Shown here one piece after another: positions 33,574 through 45,675 of a stretch of 64,000 bases of DNA (positions are counted from its first letter, which is position 1; every line of letters starts with the position of its first letter). This DNA is from Chondrosia reniformis (lineage: Eukaryota > Porifera > Demospongiae > Chondrillida > Chondrillidae), in contig OX359199.1 of assembly GCA_947172415.1 (NCBI GenBank), forward strand, positions 3,436,001 through 3,500,000. The letters run 5' to 3'. Below the pieces are notes generated by a model. That model saw only the letters and a list, made by a program, of their open reading frames with translations. It was not told the DNA's origin and made no database searches. The position numbers and the translations under genes are program-made.

Positions 33574-34715
33574 AAACTAGTTTTTAGGGGCTGCCAGAGG
33601 CAGCCCCTTATATTGTTTTCATTTGCCGATTACGTTGTATGGCTTCATGTTACGGAAAGATATATATATATCTATATATATAATACGGGTTGATACGCAA
33701 CTATTATAACACTTTATTTATACGTCGCTATATAATTAATACAGGTTCATATATACGCAACTATTATAATACTTTATAATACTTAATTTATACATCAATA
33801 CATCGTTTTGCAAATGGCGGCGTTCAGGAAGCTTTAGTTAACGAAGCTTTTCTGTCGCTATTTATAGTGTTCAGGACACTTAAGCGTCCTCAATCGTTAG
33901 TATTACGAATATATATATTAAATGCCAACGATACGGCCAAGTAGTTCGAGTTGATTCGGGGGGCGGCAGCCCCACGAGTTTTTAAACTCGAAATACTTGT
34001 TTATACTAGTTTTATGTACTAGATGTATGTACTCGTTATATTTACTAGTTGCATATACTCGTACTAGTTATGTACTAGTTGTATGTACTAGTTTTATAAA
34101 CTAGTTGTATGTACTAGTACTAGTAATATTTACTAGTTTTAAGAACTAGTTGTATGTACTATTTATATGTACTAGTTATATGTTTATATTCTAGTCATAT
34201 GTACTAATTGTATTTACAATTTGTATGTACTAGTTTTAAGCACTAGTAGTGTGTACTAGATGTACGCACTAGTTCTATCTACTAGTTGTAATACTAGTTT
34301 AATTTACTGGTTGTACAAACTACTTGTATGTACTAGTCGTATGTACTAGCTGTATGTCCTAGTTGTATGTACTATTTGTATGTACTAATTGTATGTCCTA
34401 GTTGTATATACTAATTGCATGGACTAGTTGTATGTACTAGTTGTATGTACAATATATTTGGTACTAGTTATATGTGTATGGACTATATAGTTATTAGTAC
34501 TAGTTGTGTGTACTAGTTATTTGTACTACATGTAGGTACTAGTTGTATGTACTAATTGAATGTACAAGTTGTATGTACAAGTTGCATATACTAGTTGTAG
34601 TACTAGTTGTATGGACTAGTTGTATGTAACAGTTGCATATACTAGTTGTATGTACTAGTTGTAGTACTAGTTGTATGGACTAGTTGTATGTAACAGTTGC
34701 ATGTTCTAGTTGTAT
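32969..34715 (+). repeat. 1,747-bp tandem duplication, second copy
   Basis: Second copy of 31220-32968. The exact edges cannot be fixed, because the duplicated sequence is itself satellite at both ends. Confidence 0.88.
33574..33990. mobile_element. Foldback/MITE-like element, copy 2
   Basis: Same sequence as 31827-32243, carried along by the 1,747-bp duplication. It is not an independent insertion. Confidence 0.6.
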
Positions 34716-36135
34716 GTACTAATTGTATATACTTTACTAGTTGTATGTATTAGAACTTGTTATATTTACCAGTTGAAGGTACTACTTGTTTGTATTAGTT
34801 GAATTTAATAGTTGAATGTACTAAATGTATATACTAGTTTTATGTACTAGTTGTAATTACTAGTTATGTACTAATTGTATGTACTAGTTTTATGAACTAG
34901 TTGTATGTATTGGTTTTTGAACTAGTTGTATGTACTAGCACAAGTCATATTTACTAGTTGTAGGTACTAATGGAATATACTAGTTATATATATTGGTTGT
35001 ACGTAGTTGTTACTATTTGTATATGCTATTTGTATGAACTAATTATGTGTTTGAGTTGTATGTACTTGTTGTGCGTCCTAGTTATAAGTGCTAGTTGTAT
35101 GGACTAGTTGTACGTACTAATTGCAAGTACTGGTTGTATGTACTAGTTGTATTTAGTAGTTTTATGTACTAATAGGATTTACTAGTTATATGTACTAATT
35201 GTATGTACTACATGTATGTACTAGTTGTAGTAACGAGTTGTGTGTTCTAGTTGTATGTACAATTTTAATGGACTAGTTTTATGTGCTAGTTGTATATACT
35301 AGTTTTATGATCTAATTGAATGTACTTTTATGTACCAATTGTATGTACTAGTTGTATGCACTAGTTGTATGTACTAATTATGATGTATTCATTCTTTTTA
35401 TTAGTTCTATTTATTAGTTGTAGTACTAGTTGTATGAACTAGTTGTATGGATAAGTTGTATGTACTAGTTGTATGTACTATTTATTTGAACTAGGTATTT
35501 GTGTATGTACTAGTTATAAGTACTAGTTGTGTGTACTAGTTGTATGTACTAGTTGTATGTACTAGTTGTACGAACTAACCGTATGTACTTTACTGGTTGT
35601 TTACTTTAGACCTAGTTATATTTACTAGTTGAAGGTACTAATTGCATGTACTAGTTGTATGTACTAGTTGAAAGTACTATACCTGGTTATATTTACTAGT
35701 TTGTTGGTACTAGTTGTATGTACTAGTTGTATGTCCTAGTCTTTAGTTGTAGGTAATATTTGTAGGTACTGTTTGTATGTTCTAGCTGGGTCCTAGTTAT
35801 ATTTAATAAATCTATGTACTATTAGGATGTACTAGTTTTATGTACTAGTTGTAGTACTAGTTGTATGTACTAGTAGTATGTACTAGGTTTATGTACTAGT
35901 TTTATGGCCTATTTGTATGTATGAATTCTCTGTTCTAGTTGTAGTACTAGTTGTATGTATTAGTTGTATGTACTAATTTTCCGTACTAGTTCTATCTACT
36001 AGTTATAGTACTAATATAATTTACTAGTTGTACTACCTAGTCATATGTTCTATTTTTAACTACTAATAATTTGTACTAGTTGTATGTACTAGTTGTATGA
36101 ACTAATGCTTTTATGTTGTTGTAGGTACAAGTTGT
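33991..36135 (+). repeat. 13-bp minisatellite
   Basis: Forward satellite. 34735-34860 matches 63555-63680 closely (TGAATTTAATAGTTGAATG). No gene was seen. Confidence 0.9.
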
Positions 36136-36365
36136 ATCCCTGAATGTCCCTGGTCCAGCGACAACATTGACCTTGCCTGCGCAGAAGGTAGGGTTCCCAT
36201 GGAAAACTAAATTCAGTCAACTAATCCAGCTAATCTTCAATAAAGAGAACCAACTGTTATATTATATTACTAACTACTTACTATATATCTATATTATATA
36301 TATAAATATTATTGTATTTATGTTTATATAGTCTTGTACTGTTTATTGTAAAAAAAATAAAAAAT
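36136..36365 (+). other. Short unassigned insertion with A-rich end
   Basis: About 230 non-satellite bases, starting CCTGAATGTCCCTGG and becoming AT-rich. It holds AATAAA near 36238 and ends in a run of A residues (about 36350-36366). It could be the 3' end of a retrotransposon or a retrocopied transcript. A short frame ending near 36207 (DNIDLACAEGRVPMEN) might be a coding tail. No family was recognised. Confidence 0.4.
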
Positions 36366-39300
36366 ATCTACTTGTTGTATGTAGTAGTCTTTTGTACTAA
36401 TTGTATGTACAATTTGTTTGTACTAGTTGTATGTACCAATTGTGTGAACTAGTTGTAGGTACTAGTTGTATGTACTAGTTGGACGTACTGGTTTTATGTA
36501 CTAGTTCTATGTACTAGTTGTATGAACTAGTACTTTATAGTTATATTTGCTAGTTCTAAGGACAAGTTTTATGGACTAGTTTTATGTAGTACTTTTATGT
36601 ACTAAATGTATGTACTACTTGAATGTCCTAGTTGTGTGTACTACTGGTATGTACTAGTTGTAGGCACTATTTGTATGTACTAGTTGTGTCTCTTAGTTGT
36701 TTGTACTACTTGTATGTACTAGTCTTATGTACTAGTTGTATGCATCAGTTCTATGTACTAGTTATAGAACTAGTAATATGTACTACTTGTATGTGCTAGT
36801 TTTATGTATTAATTGTGTGTACTAGTCCTACTTACTAGTTGCATGTGCTAGTTGTATGAACTAGTTGTATGAGGTAGTTGTGTCTCCTAGTTATATGTAC
36901 AATTTGTATGTACTAGTCGTATGTATTGGTTATAGTTCTAGTATAATTAGCGAGGTGTACGAACCAGTCGTGTGTACTAGTTATAAGCACTAATTGCTTG
37001 TACTAGTTGTATGTACTAATTGGATGAACCAGTACTCTATAGTTATATTTACTAGTTGTAGGTAAAACTTGTATGTACTAGATGTATGTACCAGTTGTGT
37101 GAACTAGTTGTAGGAACTGGTTTTATGTACTAGTTGTAAGTACTAGTTGTATGTACTAGTTTTACGTAGTAGTTGTATGTACTAGTTGTATGTACTAGTT
37201 GCATGTTCCGGTTATGTGTACTAGTTGTATGGACTAATTGTATCCACTGGTTGTGTGATATACTCGTATGTACTAGCTGTGTGTACTAGTTGCATGTACT
37301 AGTTGTAATGACTAGTACTAGTTATAGTTACTAGTTGTAGGTACTAGTAGTATGTACTATTTATATGTACTAGTTGGATTTACTAATTGTATGTACTAGT
37401 GGTATGTTCTGGTTGTATGAGCTAGTTATGTAGTAGATGTTTGTACTAGTTAAATGTACTACTGTCTGTACTAGTTGTATGTATTCGTTGTATGTACTAG
37501 TTGTATGTATTAGTTATTAGTTATATTTACTAGTTTTATGTACTAGCTGTATGTACTAGGTATATGTACTAATTTCATGTACTAGTTGTAAGGATTAGTT
37601 GTATGTACTAGTTGTATGTAATAGTTTTATTTACTAGTTGAATGTGCTAGTACTAGTTGTATTTACTAGGTGTAGATACTAGTTGTTTGGACTAGATATA
37701 TGTACTAGTTGTACTTTAAAGATTGTAGTTGTATTGTCTAATTGTATGTACTATTTGTATATTCTAGGTATATGTAATAGTTGTATGTGTTAGTTGTGTG
37801 TACTAGTTGTATGTACTAAAACTATAAACCAGTTGTGTTTTAGTTGTGTGTATTAGTTGTATTTACTAATTGTATGTACTAGTAGCATGTACTAGTTGTA
37901 TGTACCAGTTACTAGTCTAGTTGTATGAACTAGATATATGTAATAGTTTTTGTACTAATTGTATGTATTAGTTGTAAAGATTAGTTGTATGAACTTGTTC
38001 TATGTCATAATTCTATTTACTAGTTGTATGTACTAGTTGTATGGACTAGTTGTATGCATTAGTTGTATGGATTAGTTGTATGTGGCAGTTTTATGTACTA
38101 TTTATTTGTATTAGGTCAATGTGTATGTATTAGTTAAAAGTACTAGGTGTGTGTACTAGTTGTATGTAGTGGTTGTTTGTACTAATTGTATGTACAAGTT
38201 TTATAGACTAGTTGTATCTACTAGTTGTAGTACTAATTGTATGTGCTAGTTGTATGTACAAGTTGTATGTACTAGTTGTATGTACTAATTGTATGTAATT
38301 TTTTAGTTGTATGTATTAAAACTATTAATATTTACTAGTTGAAGGTACTAATTGTATGTACTAGTTTTATGTACTAGTTTTATATACTAGTTATTTATTA
38401 GTTGTATGTACTTATTGCTAGTTGTATTTACTATTTGTATGTAGTAATTGTAGGTGTTAGTACTAGTTATATATTCTGGTTGAAGGTTTTAGTTGTATGT
38501 ACTAATTGTATGTACTAGTTGTATGTGGTAGTTTTATATACTAGTTATCTACTAGTTGTTTGTACTAGTTGTGAGTACTAGTTGTATGTACTAGTTATGT
38601 ACTGGTTGTATGTATTAGTTTTATGAACTAGTTAAATGTACTAGTACTTGGTACTATTTGAATATACTAGTTATATATACTAGTTGTAGGTACTAGTTAC
38701 TAGTTGTATGTGGTATTTGTATGTACTAGTTATGTGTATAAGTTGTATGTACTAGTTGTGCGTACTAGTTGTAAGTACTAGTTGTATGGACTAGTTGTAC
38801 GTACTATGTGCCAGTAATGATTTTATGTACTAGTTGTATGTAGTAGTTTTATGTCCTAATTGTATGTATTAGTTCTATGCACTAATTGTTGAACTAGTTG
38901 TACATACTACTTGTATGTACTTGTTGGATGTACCAGTTATATGTACTGGTTCTATGTACTAGTTGTAGTACTTGTATAATCTGCTAGGTGTATGAACTAA
39001 TCGTATGTACTAGTTGTAAGTACTAATTGTTTGTACTAGTTCTATTTACTAGTTGTATTACCTAGTACGGTATAGTTATATTTACCAGTTGTTGGTACAA
39101 GTTGTATGTACCAGTTGTGTTTTCTAGTTGTATGTACTAGTTGTATGTACTAGTTGTTTGTACTAGTTGTATGAACTAGTACTTTCCAGTTATATTTGCT
39201 TGTTGTAAGTACTAGTTGTATGTGCCAGTTGTGTGTACTAGTTGTAGGTGCTAGATGTACGTACTAGTTCTACGGATTGGTTGTATTTTCTAGTTGTAAG

Positions 39301-42300
39301 TACTAGTTATATGAACTAGTACCTTATAGTTATATTTGCTAGTTGTAAGTACTAGTTGTATGTAGTAGTTGTTTGTAGTAATGTTATGAACTAATTGTGT
39401 GTACTACTTGTATGTACAAGTTGTATGTTCTAGTTGTATGAACTAGTTGTATGTACCAGTCATATGTACTAGTTGTATGTACTAGTCGTATGTACTAGTT
39501 GTATATACTAGTACTAGTTATACTTACTAGTTATACTTACTAGATGTTGGTACTAATTGTATGTACTAGTTGTATGTTCTTGTTGTATTCTACTAGTTAT
39601 GTACCAGTTGAATGTACAAGTTGTATTCACTAGGTGTATGTTCTAGTTCCAGTACTAGTTGTATGTAGTAGTTGTACATACTAGTTTTCTCTAGTAGTTG
39701 AATGTTCTAGTTGTATATACTTTAATAGTTGTAGAGCTAGTTATATTTACTAGTTGAAGGTTCTAATTTTATATACCTGTTGTATTTAGTAGATGAATAT
39801 AATAGTTGTCTTTACTAATTGTATGTATTTGTTTTATGTACTAGTTGTATATACTAGTTATGTACTAGTTGTATTTACTAGTTGTGAGAACTAGTTGTAT
39901 GTACTAATTATGTTCCAGTTGTATGGACCAGTTGTGTGTACTAGTTGTATGTACTAGTTGTATGTACTAGTTGTTTGTACTAGTTGTATGAACTAGTACT
40001 TTCCAGTTATATTTGCTAGTTGTAAGTACTAGTTGTATGTACCAGTTGTGTGTACTAGTTGTATGTAGTAGTTTAATATATACTAATTGTATGTACATAC
40101 AACTAGTATGTTCCTGTTGTATGTACTAGTTGTATGGACTAGTTTTATGGGCTAGTTCGTAGTTTTATCTACTAGTTGTATGTTCTAGTTGTATATACAA
40201 ATTCAAGTTATATTTACTAGTTGTAGGTACTAGTTGCTTATGCTAGTAATATAAACTAGTTGTATATTCTAGATGCTATTTGTATGTACTGGTTGAAGTA
40301 CTAGTTGTACGTACTAGATATATGTACTAGATGTGTGTACTAGTTGTTTGTGCTAGTTGTATGTACTTGTTGTATTGACCCGTTAAAAGTTTTCTATGTA
40401 CTAGTTGTATCTACCAGAACTGGTTATATTTACTAGTTGTAGGTACTAATTGTATGTAGTACTTGTACGTACTAGTTGTAGGCACTATTATATGTATTAG
40501 TTTTATGTACTAATTGTATTTACTAGTTGTAACTACTAATTGTTTGTACTAGTTGTATGTATTAATTGTATGACCTAGTACGGTATAGTTATGATTACAA
40601 GTTGTTGGTACAAGTTGTATGCACCAATTGTCTGTACTAGTTATATGTATTAGTTGTAGGTACTAGTTGTATGTACAAGTTGTATGTACTTGTTGTATGC
40701 ACTAGTTTTATGTGCTAGTTCGTAGTTTTATCTACTATGTTGAATGTTCCAGTTGTGTATACAAGTTAAAGTTATATTTACTAGTGTTAGGTACTAGTTG
40801 CATATGGTAGTTATATAAACTAGTTGTATGTACTAGTTGCTTGTTGTATGTACTATTTGTGTGAACCAATTGTATGTACTGGTTGTATGTACTAGTTGTA
40901 TGTAGCAGTTCTATGTTCAAATATTGTGTACTAGTTTTAATGATTAGTACTAATTATATTTACTAGTTGTATGTACTAGTTATATGTACTAGTTGTATGT
41001 ACTAGTTGTATGTACTAGTAATAGTGATTTTTACTAGTTATTGGTACTAGTTGTATGTAATTGTTGTATGTACTAGTTGTATGTACCAGTTTTATGAACC
41101 TTTAGTTACTAGATATATATAGTAGTTCTATGTTCTAGTTGTATGTACTCTCTATTTGTACTCACTATATGTAGTAGTTGGATTTACTAATTGTGTGTAC
41201 TAGTTATACATCCTTTTTGGATGTACTCGATACTAGTTGTATGTACTAATTGTAGGTACTAGTTGTATGTACTAGTATAAGATATATTTACTAGTTGTAG
41301 GTACTAGATATATGGACTAGATATATGTAATAGTTGTACTTAAAAGATACTAGTTGTAGGGTCCAGTTGTATGTATTAGTTGTATGTGCTAGTTATATGT
41401 ACTATTTGCATGTACCTATTGTATGTACTAGTTGTACGTACTAGTTGTATGTATTAATTATGATGTACTCATTCTATGTAGTAGTTCTATTTCCTAGTTG
41501 TAATACTAGTTGTATGTACTAGTTGTATTTACTAGAACAACTTTTTGTACTAGTACATTCTTTTTGTATGTACTAATTGTATGTCCTAGTACTAGTTGTA
41601 TTTACTAGTTGAAGGTACTAATTGTATGTACTAGTCGTATGTACTAATTCTATGTACTAGTTGTATGTGCTAGTTTTATATACTAGTACTGGTTATGCTT
41701 ACCAGATGTGTGTACAAGTTGAATGTACTAGTTGTGAGTACTAATTGTAGTTACTAATTGTATGTATTAGTTGTACGTTCTAATTGCATGTACTGGTTGA
41801 ATCTACTAGTTGTAGTACTAGTCTTATGTACTAGATTTTTGTGCTATTTGTATGTACTACCTGTATATATAATTTGTATGAACTTTATTAGTAATATGTA
41901 TTAGAGCTGGTTATATTTACTAGTTGAAGGTCCTAATTGTATGTACTAGTTGTATTAATTAGTACTTTATAGTTATATTTGCTAGTTGTAAGTACTGGTT
42001 GTAAGTACTAATTGTATGTAGTAGTTTAATGTACTAATTGTATGTACTAGTTGTATGAACTAGTTGTATGTACTAGTTGTATTTACTAGTTTTATGTACT
42101 AGTTATATGTTCTAGTGGTATGTACTAGTTGTATGGACTAGTTTTATGGGCTAGTTCATAGTTTTATCTACTAGTTGTATGTTCTAGTTGTATATACAAG
42201 TTCAAGTTATATTTACTAATTGTATGAACTAGTTGCATGTCCTTATTGTATGTACTCGTTACTAGTTGTATGTCCTAGTTGTAGATACTAGTTGGATGTT

Positions 42301-45300
42301 TTAGTACTAGGTGTATTTACTAGTTGTAGGTACAAGTTATTTGGACTAGATATACGTACTAGATGTACTTAAAAGATTATAGTTTTACGGTCTAATTGTA
42401 TGTACTAGTTGTATATTAAAGTTGTATGTACTAATTGTATGAGCTTGTTATGTACAAGTTGTTTGTACTAGTTAAATGTACTAGTTGTCTGTACTAGTTG
42501 TATGTACTACTTATATGTACTAGTTGTATGGACTAGTGTATGTACTAATTACTTGCTGTATGTACTAATTATTAGTTGTATGTTCTAGTTTTATGTACTA
42601 GCTGTATGTACTAGGTATATGGACTAATTGCATGTACTAGTTTTAAGGATTAGTTGTATGTACTAGTTGTATGTAATAGTTTTATTTACTAGTTGAATGT
42701 GCTAGTACTAGTTGTACTAGGTGTAGATACTAGTTGTTTGAACTAGATATTTGTACTAGTTGTACTTTAAAGATTGTAGTCGTATTGTCTAATTGTATGT
42801 ACCATTTGTATATTCTAGTTATATGTACTAGTTGTATGTGTTAGTTGTATGTACTAGTTGTATGTACTAGAACTATGAACCAGTTGTGTTTTAGTTGTAT
42901 GTATTAGTTGTATTTACTAATTGTGTGTACTAGTAGTATGTACTATTTGTATGTACCAGTTACAAGTTTTATGTTCTAGTTGTATGAAGTAGCTATATGT
43001 AATAGTTATATGTACTAATTGTATGTATTAGTTGTAAGGATTATTTGTATGACCTTGTTGTATGTCATAATTCTATTTACTAGTTGTATGTACTAGTTGT
43101 ATGGACTATTTGTAGGTATTAGTTGTATGGATTAGTTGTATGTGGCAGTTTTATGTACTATTCATTTGTATTAGGTAAATGTGCATGTATTAGATATAAG
43201 TACTGGTTGTGTGTACTAGTTGTATGTAGTGATTGTATGTACTAATTGAATGTACAAGTTGTATAGACTAGTTGTATCTACTAGTTGTAGTACTATTTGT
43301 ATATGCCAGTTGTATATACTTGTTGTATATACTAGTTATATGTACTAATTGTATGTACTACTTTTATGTACTAGTTTTATATACTAGTTATCTATTAGTT
43401 GTATATACTGGTTGTGAGTACTAGTTGTATGTCCTAGTTGTATGTACTAGATGTATGTTCCAGTTGTATGTACTAGTTGTATGTACTATTTGTGTGGACT
43501 AGTTGTATGGACTTAATTGTAGGTGTTAGTACTAGTTATATATTCTGGTTGAAGGTACTAGTTGTATGTACTAATTGTATATACTTGTTTTATGTAGTAG
43601 TTTTATATACTAGTTATCTACTAGTTGTTTGTACTAGTTGTGAGTACTGGTTGTATGTACTAGTTATGTAAGGTTGTATGTACTAGTTTAATGAACTAGT
43701 TATATGTACTAGTACTTGTAATATATACTAGTTGTATGTACTAGTAAAAGTTATATTTACTAGTTGTAGGTACAAATTGAATATACTAGTTATATATATT
43801 AGTTGTAGGTACTAGTTACTAGTTGTATGTGCTATTTGTATGTACTAGTTATGTGTATAAGTTGTATGTACTAGTTGCATATGCTAGTAATATAAACTAG
43901 TTGTATGTACTGTTGCTAGTTTTATGTACTAGTTATATGTACGAGTTCTATGTACTAGTTAAATGTACATGTTGGATGTACTAGTTGTATGAACTCATTA
44001 CTTGATGTCTGTACTATTTGTATGTAGTAGTTGTATGTACTAGTTATATGTACAAGTTGTATGTTTTAGTACCATATAGTTATATTTACTAGTTTAAGGC
44101 AGTAATTGTATGTACTAGTTTTAAGTACTAGTTGAATGTTCTAGTTACCAGTTGTATGGTTTAGTTTTGTGTACAAGTTGCATATAATAGTTGTATGTGC
44201 TAGTTGTAGGTACTAGTGGTATCTATTAGTTGTTTGTACTAGTATTAGTTATATTTACTAGGTGTAAGTATGGGTTGTATGTATTAGTTTTATGGTCTAG
44301 TTGTGTGTACTAGTTGTATGTACCAGTTGTATGTACTATATAGTTGTATGTACTAATTGTATGTACTAGTACTAGTTATATTTCCTAGTTGTTGGTACCA
44401 GTTATATGTACTTGCTGTATGTACTTGCTCTATGTAGTAGTTGTATTCACTAATTGTTTGTACTGGTTGTATGTAGTAGTTTTATAGTCGAGTTGTATGT
44501 ACTAGTTGTCTGTACTAGTTGTACACACTACTTGCATGTACTTGTTGTATGAACTAGTTATATGTATTAGTTCTATGTACTAGTTGTAGTACTAGTATAG
44601 TCTACTAGTTGTATGAACTAATCATATGTACTAGTTGTAAGTACTAATTGTTTGTACTAGTTGTATGCACTAGTTGTATGACCTAGTACGGTATAGTTAT
44701 ATTTACAAGTTGTTGGTACAAGTTGTTTGTACCAGTTGTGTGTATTAGTTGTATGTACTTGTTGTATGTACTAGTTGTTTTTACTGGTTGTATGAACTAG
44801 TAGTTTAAAGTTATTTTTGCTAGTTGTAAGTACTAGTTGGATGTACCAGTTTTGTGTACTAGTTGTAGGTGCTAGATGTACGTATTAGTTTTACGGATTA
44901 GTTGTATGTTCTAGTTGTATGTACTATTTATATGAACTAGTACCTTATAGCTATATTTGCTAGTTGTAAGTACTAGTTGTATGTAGTGGTTGTATGTTGT
45001 AGTTTTATATACTAATTGTATGTACTATTTGTATGTACAAGTTGTATGTTATTGTTGTATGTTCTAGTTCCAGTACTAGTTGTATGTAGTAGTTGTACAT
45101 ACTAGTTGTATCTAGTAGTGGAATGTACTAGTTGTATATACTTTAATAGTTGTAGAGCTAGTTATATTTACTAGTTGAAGGTTCTAATTTTATGTACCTG
45201 TTGTATTTACTAAATGAATATAATAGTTGTCTTTACTAATTGTATGTATTTGTTTTATGTACTAGTTGTATTTACTAGTTGTGAGAACTAGTTGTATGTA

Positions 45301-45675
45301 CTATTACAAGTTATATTTTCTAGTTGTAGGTACTAGTTGAATATACTAGTTATATATACTAGTTGTATGTATTAGTTACTAGTTGTATATGCTCGTTGTA
45401 GTTTTAGTTTAATGTAAAAGTTGCATGTAGTAGATGTATGTACTAGTTGTATGTACTAGTTGTGTGTACTAATTGTAATTACTAGTTGTATGTACTAGTT
45501 GTACGTACTAATTGCATGTACTGGTTGAATCTACTAGTTGTAGTACTAGTCTTATGAACTAGTTGTATGTGCTATTTGTATGTACTAGTTGTATATATAA
45601 TTTGCATGAACTTTATTAGTTATATATATTAGAGCTAGTTGTATTTACTAGTTGAAGGTCCTAATTGTATGGATA
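36366..45675 (+). repeat. 13-bp minisatellite, longest block
   Basis: About 9.3 kb of forward units. Internal higher-order copies include 43877-44517, matching 49936-50573, and 41880-41960, matching the left flank of the TA transposon at 45676. No inserted gene was seen. Confidence 0.92.

Noticed and set aside
40080..40110. Local strand switch ATGTACATACAACTAGTATG
   Set aside because: It is a single short palindromic variant and not an inverted block like 61-1276.
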